DNA from: Cybelea sp963824595
GTDB taxonomy: Bacteria > Vulcanimicrobiota > Vulcanimicrobiia > Vulcanimicrobiales > Vulcanimicrobiaceae
Assembly: GCA_963824595.1 (NCBI GenBank)
Contig: CAWGPY010000005.1
Coordinates: 186,001 to 250,000, forward strand
Direction of reading: 5' to 3'
Length of the DNA: 64,000 nt
This document shows, one piece after another, positions 1 through 6,525 of this stretch; position 1 is the stretch's first letter; each line of letters begins with the position of its first letter. The notes below the pieces were generated by a model. It saw only the letters and a program-made list of their open reading frames with translations, did no database searches and was not told where the DNA came from. A program made the translations under genes and the position numbers.

Positions 1-94
1 CGGCGCTTTCGGCTCGTGCCAGGTTCAGGGCGACCTCGAAGGCCTGGTCGGAGCACGTGGACCCGTCGAGGGCCACGGCAATCTTCTTGAACAT
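1..94 (-). CDS. Universal stress protein, N-terminal part only (runs off the window)
   Basis: Only the first 31 residues are present. They begin MFKKIAVALDGS, the first beta strand and ATP-contacting Asp-Gly-Ser of the UspA family, and continue into the first helix (DQAFEVALNLARAES). The gene reads leftward and its 3' end lies outside the window. It is divergent from the MacAB/acetate operon and has its own TAGCCT -10 element six bases before the ATG, so its mRNA is predicted to be leaderless. Family membership is clear; nucleotide binding cannot be judged because the C-terminal glycine motif is missing. Confidence 0.85.
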   Translation of the reverse strand, partial: MFKKIAVALDGSTCSDQAFEVALNLARAESA

Positions 95-133
95 GGCGAC
101 AGGCTAGCGGACCGGCGCGAATTACTTGTGAAG
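95..133 (-). promoter_or_regulatory. Promoter with 11-bp direct-repeat activator box (usp, leftward)
   Basis: Read on the minus strand: CTTCAC (133-128), five bases, ATTCGC (122-117), ten bases, TAGCCT (106-101), six bases, then the ATG at 94. Half-site spacing (11 bp start to start) and the 10-bp gap to the -10 hexamer match the other boxes in this window. Function is inferred from recurrence and position. Confidence 0.65.
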
Positions 134-148
134 GACCTGGGCTCGATT

Positions 149-198
149 CTTCACGATTGCTTCATCGCGAGGTAACCGCCCCGCGATACTCTGACACG
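149..198 (+). promoter_or_regulatory. Promoter with 11-bp direct-repeat box (MacAB/acetate operon)
   Basis: CTTCAC (149-154), five bases, CTTCAT (160-165), five bases, a poor third half-site GGTAAC (171-176), ten bases, TACTCT (187-192), six bases, ATG at 199. The two good half-sites sit one helical turn further from the -10 than in most other boxes but keep the same phase. Together with the leftward box this makes a divergent control region between the stress protein gene and the operon. Confidence 0.6.
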
Positions 199-1614
199 AT
201 GAAGCGCGTTATCGTCCTCTTCACGGTCGTTCTGCTCGCGGCATGCGCCGGGCGAAGCGACGACCTCGCGACCGTCGCGGTCACCCGCGGCCCGATCGCT
301 CAAACGGTTTCCGCTTCGGGCACGTTGGCCGCCCAAGATACGGTGCTGGTCGGCTCTCAGGACTCGGGGACCATCCAAGCGATCTACGTGGACTACAACA
401 GCCAGGTTCGTAAGGGTCAGGTGCTCGCGCGCCTGGACCCTAGCCTCTTCATCGCGCAGCTCGACCAGGCCGCGGCAACGCTGGGCCAGTTGACGGCCCA
501 GCGAGCCGCCGCCGCAGCAACAGCCTCCGGCTCGCTGTCCGCGAGCTCGGCCGCCCGGCGGACCGCGGAGGCGCAGGCGGCGCAGATCGCAGCGGCCGAC
601 GAAGACGTCCAAAAGGCGCGCAGCTCCCTGGGCCTCGCGTTGCTGACGCTTCATCGCGACCGAGCGCTGTTGAGGCAGGGATACGTCGCGCAAAACGTGG
701 TGGACGGCGACGTCACGAACGCTGCGGCGGCACACGACGCCCTCGTCGCCGCGCAGACGGAGGCACAAACCTCGCGCCTGACGAGCAGCGCCGGCGCGTA
801 TCAAGCGGGAAGCTCCGCGGCGCAGGCGGTCGGGGCGGCGGCTTCGCAGCGGGCCGGCGACGCCGCGATGCGTGCGGCGAGCGCCGCCGTGCGCCAAGCG
901 CAGATCAACCTCGATCACGCGACGATCACCTCGCCGGTGGACGGCACGGTGATTCAGCGCAACGTCTCCGTGGGCCAGACGGTCGCGGCCGCCTTGCAGG
1001 CGCCGACGCTCTTCACGATTGCGAAGAATCTGACCAAGATGGAACTCGACATCGCCGTCGGCGAGCCCGACGTCGGCGCGGTCCGCGCGGGTCAGCGCGT
1101 CGAGTTCACGGTGCTCGCCTATCCCGGCCGGACGCTCGAGACCACCATCGCGCAAGTGCGCCAAAACCCGACCGTCATCAATAACGTCACCACCTACAAC
1201 AGCGTGGCCTATCCCAGCAATCATGACGGCGCTCTGCGGCCCGGCATGACCGCCAACGTACGCCTTACGATCGCGACCTACCCCGATGCGCTGATCGTGC
1301 CGCTCGCGGCCCTGCAGTGGCGTCCCAGCGCTGCAGCTGTCCGTAAGTATCGTGTGGTGACGTCGCCGTCGGGCGAGGGCATTACGGTTGCGCCTTCCAT
1401 TTGGGGGCAAACGGGCGCGGGCGCCGACATCTCGGTATCCCCCGGCGGGCAAGCGCGGTGCTACGTCCTCCAGGGGCGAACGCTCCGCGAAGCGCGCGTC
1501 GACGTGCTGGCGATCGACGGAGCCAGGGTCGGAGTGCGCGCCGCCGGCGCGGTGCTTGCGTCCGACGCTCGCGTGGTCGTCGACGATGGCACCGCCGCCA
1601 CGGCGTCGCCGTGA
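199..1614 (+). CDS. MacA-like periplasmic adaptor lipoprotein of a tripartite ABC exporter
   Basis: A 471-residue membrane-fusion protein. It starts with a lipoprotein signal (MKRVIVLF...LLAAC) whose lipobox Cys is near residue 17. A biotinyl-lipoyl half-motif follows (GTIQAIYVDYNSQVRKGQVL), then a long Ala-rich helical hairpin at about residues 95-245, the second lipoyl half (ATITSPVDGTVIQRNVSVGQ) and beta-barrel domains. I chose the ATG at 199 over one 42 bases upstream because it gives a clean signal peptide and lies six bases after a TACTCT -10 element. Its stop overlaps the next start (GTGA), so it is coupled to the ABC ATPase. First gene of a seven-gene operon; the exported substrate is unknown. 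Confidence 0.88.
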   Translation: MKRVIVLFTVVLLAACAGRSDDLATVAVTRGPIAQTVSASGTLAAQDTVLVGSQDSGTIQAIYVDYNSQVRKGQVLARLDPSLFIAQLDQAAATLGQLTAQRAAAAATASGSLSASSAARRTAEAQAAQIAAADEDVQKARSSLGLALLTLHRDRALLRQGYVAQNVVDGDVTNAAAAHDALVAAQTEAQTSRLTSSAGAYQAGSSAAQAVGAAASQRAGDAAMRAASAAVRQAQINLDHATITSPVDGTVIQRNVSVGQTVAAALQAPTLFTIAKNLTKMELDIAVGEPDVGAVRAGQRVEFTVLAYPGRTLETTIAQVRQNPTVINNVTTYNSVAYPSNHDGALRPGMTANVRLTIATYPDALIVPLAALQWRPSAAAVRKYRVVTSPSGEGITVAPSIWGQTGAGADISVSPGGQARCYVLQGRTLREARVDVLAIDGARVGVRAAGAVLASDARVVVDDGTAATASP

Positions 1615-2327
1615 TACCCACGGTCCGAACGGAGACCCTGTCGCGGACGTTCCCGAGCGGAAAGAACGTCGTCGCGGCGGTTGACGACGTGACGTTCACC
1701 CTGATGCCCGGCGAGTTCACGGCGATCATGGGCCCATCCGGCTCGGGGAAGTCGACGTTCATGAACGTCATCGGCTGCCTCGACCGCCCGACGTCGGGAA
1801 AGTATTTTCTCGACGGCATCGACACCGCGACGCTGGATTCCGACGATCTCGCTCGTCTGCGCCGAACCAAGCTCGGCTTCATCTTTCAGCAGTACAATCT
1901 GCTGCCGCGCACCACGGCGCTGGAGAACGCCGAACTGCCGATGATCTATGCCGGCGTTCCCTCGCGCGACCGGCGCGCGCTCGCCCGGCAGGCGCTGATG
2001 GACGTCGGTCTCGACGAGGCGCATCACCGGGCCCTTCCAAACGCGCTCTCCGGCGGCGAGCAGCAGCGGGTCGCGATCGCGCGAGCGCTCGTCAACCATC
2101 CCAGCCTCGTGCTTGCCGACGAACCCACGGGCGCCTTGGACTCAAAAACCTCGGGCGATTTGATGGCGCTCTTCCTGCGGCTCAATCGCGAGCGAGGAAT
2201 AACGATCTTGATGGTCACGCACGAGCTCGACATCGCGCGTTTTGCCAATCGAATCGTGAGCTACCTCGATGGCCGCATCGTCGACGATGCGCCGGTCCTG
2301 CGCGAAGCCGCGGCGCTCTCTTCGTGA
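1611..2327 (+). CDS. MacB-type ABC transporter ATP-binding subunit
   Basis: A 238-residue nucleotide-binding domain with all motifs: Walker A GPSGSGKST, Q-loop in FIFQQYNLLPR, signature LSGGEQQRVAIARAL, Walker B VLADEPTGALD and H-loop MVTHE. This is the LolD/MacB class, which powers periplasmic export with an FtsX-type permease. The start is GTG inside the GTGA overlap with the adaptor; an in-frame ATG further upstream would lie deep in the adaptor gene. Its own stop overlaps the permease start, again as GTGA, so the three exporter genes are translationally coupled. Confidence 0.93.
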   Translation: MIPTVRTETLSRTFPSGKNVVAAVDDVTFTLMPGEFTAIMGPSGSGKSTFMNVIGCLDRPTSGKYFLDGIDTATLDSDDLARLRRTKLGFIFQQYNLLPRTTALENAELPMIYAGVPSRDRRALARQALMDVGLDEAHHRALPNALSGGEQQRVAIARALVNHPSLVLADEPTGALDSKTSGDLMALFLRLNRERGITILMVTHELDIARFANRIVSYLDGRIVDDAPVLREAAALSS

Positions 2328-3550
2328 ACGTTCGGCTCGCGGTCGGAATCGCGCTCCGGGCGCTGATGCGCAACCGCGAACGCTCCCTGCTGACCGTCCT
2401 CGGCATCATCATCGGCGTCGCCGCCGTCATCGTCACGGTGGCGATCGGCACCGGGGCCCGCAGGTCGATCGAGTCGTCGATCTCGACGCTGGGCAGCAAC
2501 GTCGTCGTGATACTCCCGGGCAGCGTGACGACCAACGGTGCGAACATCGGAACCGGAGCGGCCTCGACGCTCACGCTCGACGACGGCCTGGCGATCGCGC
2601 GTCAGGTGCGGCACGTCGCGGCGGTTACGCCGCTGGTCAGTTTGCGCGAACAGGTCATTTCGCAATCCGGGAATTGGCAGACGAACATCGTCGGAGCCTC
2701 GGCCGCCTGGCCGTACGTTCGCCAGTGGGCGGTCGCGGACGGTTCGTTCTTCAACGACACCGACGTGGCGGTCAGCGCCAAGGTATGCGTGATCGGGACG
2801 ACGGTGGCGCGCCAGCTCTTCGGCGACCGCTCGGCGCTGGGAGCGACGATTACCATTCGCAACGTTCCGTTCCGGGTTGTCGGCGTGCTCGCGTCGCGCG
2901 GTCACACGTTCGGAGCGGATCAGGACGACACGGTCGTGATTCCCTACAGCGCCCTCCTCGAGCGAATCTCGACCTCGGCGAACGGTCCGAGCGTCGTCAG
3001 CGCCTTGATGATCTCGATCGACGATCCGCGGAACGTCGCGGCCACGATCGCCGCGACGTCGCGCTTGCTGCGCACTCGGCATCGCATCGTCCCCCCTCAG
3101 GGCGACGATTTCTCGGTGCGCGACCTTGCCGACGTGGCGAAGGTAATGACGTCGGCGGGCCTGACGCTGCAGATTCTGTTGGCCTCGGTCGCGACGGTCT
3201 CGCTGGTCGTGGGCGGCATCGGCATCATGAACATCATGCTCGTTTCGGTGAGCGAGCGCACGCGGGAGATCGGCCTGCGGATGGCCGTCGGCGCGCCGGG
3301 CAGCGCGATCCTGCTGCAGTTCCTCGTCGAGGCTGCCGTGCTGTCGCTCGTGGGAGGGCTCATCGGGAGCGTCCTCGGCATCGGAGCCTCGGCAATAGCC
3401 GCCCGCGTCGGACACTTTGCATTCGCCGTTTCGATTCCGACCGTAGCGCTGGCGTTGGCATTCTCCGCGGCGATCGGCATCGCGTTCGGCTTCTATCCCG
3501 CGCGAAAGGCGTCGCATCTCGACCCGATCGTCGCCCTGCGGGCGGAATAG
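2324..3550 (+). CDS. MacB-type FtsX-domain ABC permease
   Basis: A 408-residue permease. An N-terminal transmembrane helix (about residues 22-44) is followed by a periplasmic MacB core domain of some 200 residues and three C-terminal helices of the FtsX domain, including GGIGIMNIMLVSVSERTREI, a hallmark of this family. With the preceding adaptor and ATPase it forms a tripartite exporter; no outer-membrane partner is encoded nearby. The GTG start overlaps the ATPase stop. Only 5 bp separate it from the phosphotransacetylase gene. Confidence 0.92.
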   Translation: MNVRLAVGIALRALMRNRERSLLTVLGIIIGVAAVIVTVAIGTGARRSIESSISTLGSNVVVILPGSVTTNGANIGTGAASTLTLDDGLAIARQVRHVAAVTPLVSLREQVISQSGNWQTNIVGASAAWPYVRQWAVADGSFFNDTDVAVSAKVCVIGTTVARQLFGDRSALGATITIRNVPFRVVGVLASRGHTFGADQDDTVVIPYSALLERISTSANGPSVVSALMISIDDPRNVAATIAATSRLLRTRHRIVPPQGDDFSVRDLADVAKVMTSAGLTLQILLASVATVSLVVGGIGIMNIMLVSVSERTREIGLRMAVGAPGSAILLQFLVEAAVLSLVGGLIGSVLGIGASAIAARVGHFAFAVSIPTVALALAFSAAIGIAFGFYPARKASHLDPIVALRAE

Positions 3551-3555
3551 AGCCG

Positions 3556-4446
3556 ATGCGCCTGGCCGTCGTTTATCCCTGCGACTCGCTCGCGCTGCAG
3601 AGCGTCGCCGCCGCCGCCGGTGCGGGGCTGATTTCCCCCGTGCTCGTCGGCGACCCGGATACGATTCGCCGCGTGGCGCTCGAGCAGTCCATCGACGTCG
3701 GAGATTTCGAGGTCGTTCCCGCCGCAGACGGCGGAGAAGCGGCGGCGCGCGGTGTGGAGCTGGCGCGCGACGGGCGCGTCGACGCTCTCATGAAAGGCAG
3801 CCTTGGGTCGGACGAATTCCTCCATGCGATCGTCCGGCCGGATTCGGGCCTCCGCACGGGACGTCGTCTGAGCCACGCGTACGTCATGAATCTCTCGGGT
3901 CGAAACGAGCCGTTGTTGATCAGCGACGCCGTCGTGAACGTCGCGCCGACGCTGGCCGAGAAGCGCGATATCGTCCAGAACGCCGTCGACCTGGCGGGCA
4001 CTCTCGGGGTCGCCCAGGTTCGGGTCGCCATCCTCTCGGCGGTCGAGAAAGTAAAGCTGGGCGTGCCCTCGACGGTCGAGGCCGCGGCGCTCTCGAAGAT
4101 GGCGGAGCGCGGACAGATCCACGGTGCGCTGGTCGACGGCCCGTTGGCGATCGACGACGCCCTCGACGCGTACTGTGCGAGCGAGAAGGGCATCTCGTCG
4201 CCGGTCGCCGGGCGAGCGAACGTGCTCGTCGTCCCCGATTTCGAATGCGGAAACATCCTTGCAAAAGCGCTGATATTGCTGGCGGGCGCCGCTGCCGCCG
4301 GCGTCGTGCTCGGCGCGCGAGTGCCGATCGTATTGACCAGCAGGTCGGACAGCATTGCGACGCACGTCGCGTCCGTCGCCATAGCGCGATCGCTGCTGCG
4401 GTCGTCGCCGTCCCAGGCAGCGGTTCGGCTCCCCGGCGTCGTATGA
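3556..4446 (+). CDS. Phosphate acetyl/butyryltransferase family protein
   Basis: A 296-residue member of the PTA/PTB family, which moves an acyl group between CoA and phosphate. Typical segments are MKGSLGSDEFLHAIVRPDSG, HAYVMNL, ILSAVEKVKLGVPSTVEA and the C-terminal NVLVVPDFECGNILAKAL. The length matches the short PTB-like or stand-alone PTA form rather than the 700-residue PTA. It is co-transcribed with acetate kinase two genes downstream, so conversion of acetyl-CoA to acetyl-phosphate and then acetate with ATP gain is the likely role. Butyryl-CoA as substrate cannot be excluded. The ATG follows the permease stop by 5 bp and the stop overlaps the cytochrome start (ATGA). Confidence 0.85.
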   Translation: MRLAVVYPCDSLALQSVAAAAGAGLISPVLVGDPDTIRRVALEQSIDVGDFEVVPAADGGEAAARGVELARDGRVDALMKGSLGSDEFLHAIVRPDSGLRTGRRLSHAYVMNLSGRNEPLLISDAVVNVAPTLAEKRDIVQNAVDLAGTLGVAQVRVAILSAVEKVKLGVPSTVEAAALSKMAERGQIHGALVDGPLAIDDALDAYCASEKGISSPVAGRANVLVVPDFECGNILAKALILLAGAAAAGVVLGARVPIVLTSRSDSIATHVASVAIARSLLRSSPSQAAVRLPGVV

Positions 4447-4946
4447 ACGGCCATATGCGCACGTGGTTGAGCGGAGCGGTCCTCATCGTCGCGATCGGCG
4501 TCACGGTGCTGAGCGCTCGGAGCTCGCAGGTCTCGGGCGGCACCGACGCGCTCGTCGAGCGCGGAAGACTTCTCGTCGCCTTCGGCAGCTGCAACGACTG
4601 TCACACGCCCAAGTGGCGCGAGTCCGACGGAACGGTACCCGTCGCCGCGTGGATGACGGGCGGAACGCTCGGATACCGGGGTCCGTGGGGCACGAGTTAT
4701 CCGGCCAACGTCCGCCTTGAGTTCCAGCGCATCTCGGAGGACGACTGGCTCTTCATGGTGCGGACGCGCGGGGGGCACTGGCCGATGGTCTGGCACAACT
4801 TGCGATTTCTGCCGGTGCAGGATCAGCGCGCGATCTATCGATTCGTACGGCACCTCGGCCCTCGCGGCGTCGAATCACCCGCCGACCTCGCGCCGAGCGT
4901 GGAGCCCAAGACGCCCTACGTCTGGGTCGTACCGCATCAGAATTGA
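4443..4946 (+). CDS. Small membrane-anchored monoheme cytochrome c
   Basis: A 167-residue protein with an N-terminal hydrophobic segment (about residues 8-24) and one heme c site, CNDCH at residues 50-54. Several later methionines (for example in PMVWH) could supply the axial ligand. The start is the ATG overlapping the phosphotransacetylase stop; a second ATG four codons on is possible. The protein should be exported and carry one covalently bound heme. Its position between the two acetate-overflow enzymes is unusual (see findings). No close subfamily was recognised. Confidence 0.75.
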   Translation: MNGHMRTWLSGAVLIVAIGVTVLSARSSQVSGGTDALVERGRLLVAFGSCNDCHTPKWRESDGTVPVAAWMTGGTLGYRGPWGTSYPANVRLEFQRISEDDWLFMVRTRGGHWPMVWHNLRFLPVQDQRAIYRFVRHLGPRGVESPADLAPSVEPKTPYVWVVPHQN

Positions 4947-4958
4947 TGACCGGCTGCC

Positions 4959-6044
4959 GTGAGGATACTGTGTCTCAACGCCGGATCGTCGTCGCTGAAG
5001 TTCGCCGTGTATTCGTTCGACTTGGGCGCGGAGGATCTCGTTCGCGTCGTTTCGAGCGAGTCTGCGACAAGCGATGACGACGGGGCAGCCCTAGAGCGCG
5101 CCCTTGCGGCGGGCGGAGCGGAGCCGCTTGCCGCGGTGGGACATCGCATCGTTTTTGGGGGGCCGGCCTACGGCGGCCCCACGCGGGTAGACGACCGCGT
5201 CCTCGCAGACCTCGGGCAGCTCGCGGCCGTCGAACCGCTGCATCTGCCCTGCGAGCTCGATCTCGTCCGCGCGGTTCGCCGGCGTTTTCCGGCGCTGCCG
5301 CAAGTGCTCTGCTTCGACACGGCATTTCATCGCAGCGCCCCGGCCATCGCGAGAAAGCTGCCGTTGCCGCGGGATATCGATCCGCTGCTGCAACGCTACG
5401 GATTCCACGGGCTTTCGTACGAGTACGTCGCGTCCCAATTGAGCGAGGACAGCGGGCGCACGATCGTAGCGCATTTGGGATCGGGCGCCAGTCTTTGCGC
5501 GCTTCGCGACGGCTGCCCCATCGATACCACGATGGGCTTCAGCGCGTTGGGCGGCCTCATGATGGCGACCCGGCCCGGAGATCTCGATCCCGGAGTCGTT
5601 CTGCGATTGCTGAGCGGCGACCGATACGACGGGGACAGGCTGAGCGATCTTTTCTATCATCGCTCCGGGCTTCGCGGCGTCTCGGGCTCCACCGGCGACA
5701 TGAAAACGCTCGTCGCGGAGTCCGTATCGGATCCGCGCGCTCGCGAGGCCGTCGAGCTCTTCGTCTACCAGCTCGTCAAGCAGCTCGGTGCGATGGTCGC
5801 CGTTCTTGGCGGCCTCGACGGGCTGGTGTTCACCGGCGGCATCGGCGAGCATTCGCCCTCGCTGCGAGCGGCCGCCGCCGCCGCGCTTTCCTACCTCGGC
5901 GCCGCTCTCGAACCGGCCGCGAACGAGCGAAACGCGCGCGTGATCTCGACCGGCGCGAGCCGAGTGCTGCTCGAGGTAATTCCGACCGACGAGAATCTCG
6001 TCATCGCCCGCCACACTGCCGCCTTAATGAAGAAGGCTTCGTGA
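4959..6044 (+). CDS. ackA: Acetate kinase
   Basis: A 361-residue acetate kinase, which makes ATP and acetate from acetyl-phosphate and ADP. ASKHA-fold motifs are clear: LNAGSSSLKF at the N terminus, FDTAFH, YGFHGLSYEYV, AHLGSGASL, DTTMGFSALGGL with MATRPGDLDPG, and FTGGIGEHSPSLR. It is about 40 residues shorter than typical AckA, mainly in the N-terminal half, but no signature is lost. The GTG start is 12 bp after the cytochrome stop. It sits in one operon with the phosphotransacetylase and precedes a universal stress protein by 22 bp, as in low-oxygen survival clusters. Confidence 0.93.
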   Translation: MRILCLNAGSSSLKFAVYSFDLGAEDLVRVVSSESATSDDDGAALERALAAGGAEPLAAVGHRIVFGGPAYGGPTRVDDRVLADLGQLAAVEPLHLPCELDLVRAVRRRFPALPQVLCFDTAFHRSAPAIARKLPLPRDIDPLLQRYGFHGLSYEYVASQLSEDSGRTIVAHLGSGASLCALRDGCPIDTTMGFSALGGLMMATRPGDLDPGVVLRLLSGDRYDGDRLSDLFYHRSGLRGVSGSTGDMKTLVAESVSDPRAREAVELFVYQLVKQLGAMVAVLGGLDGLVFTGGIGEHSPSLRAAAAAALSYLGAALEPAANERNARVISTGASRVLLEVIPTDENLVIARHTAALMKKAS

Positions 6045-6066
6045 ACGCGGTAGAGGAGACCTGAGA

Positions 6067-6525
6067 ATGGAACCCACAAAAGGCACGATCCTCGTTCCGA
6101 TCGACGGCTCGGAGCACTCGACGAAGGCGCTCGACGTTGCTATCGATTTGGCGCGAGACCTCGGCTCGCGTCTGGTCATCCTCCACGTCGTCGATTTGGC
6201 GAGAGCCGCGGTGCTCAGCGGCGGCCAGGCGGAGTTGATCCAGGGGTGCTTGCTGGAGCTTCAGACGGAGGCCCGGCAGATCGTTGACGACGCGGTGCGC
6301 CGAGCGGCCTCGCACGTGCCGGTGACCACTCAAATCGTGGACGGGACGCCGATCGAACAGATCGGGCGCGTTGCCCAGGCGCTCCACCCGGACTTCATCG
6401 TCATCGGCACGCACGGGCGAAGCGGCGTCAGTCGCGCCGTGATGGGCAGCGTCGCCGAAGGCGTAGCTCGGCACGCTATCGCTCCAGTGGTGATCGTACC
6501 CCTTCGTGGCGCGACGCCGGGGTAG
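6067..6525 (+). CDS. Universal stress protein, ATP-binding type
   Basis: A 152-residue UspA-family protein beginning with a beta strand and IDGSEHST, and ending with the complete nucleotide-binding glycine signature GTHGRSGVSRAVMGS before the last strand (PVVIVP). It is therefore of the ATP-binding class. A GAGGA Shine-Dalgarno precedes the ATG. Last gene of the MacAB/acetate operon. Its final 50 bp overlap the 3' end of the convergent mgtA-type gene, so the two mRNAs would be complementary over that stretch. Confidence 0.92.
   Translation: MEPTKGTILVPIDGSEHSTKALDVAIDLARDLGSRLVILHVVDLARAAVLSGGQAELIQGCLLELQTEARQIVDDAVRRAASHVPVTTQIVDGTPIEQIGRVAQALHPDFIVIGTHGRSGVSRAVMGSVAEGVARHAIAPVVIVPLRGATPG

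Noticed and set aside
151..1452. Long antisense open frame opposite the MacA-like gene
   Set aside because: Arg-rich, no domain, no promoter; typical mirror frame of a high-GC gene. The same applies to the many long antisense frames elsewhere.
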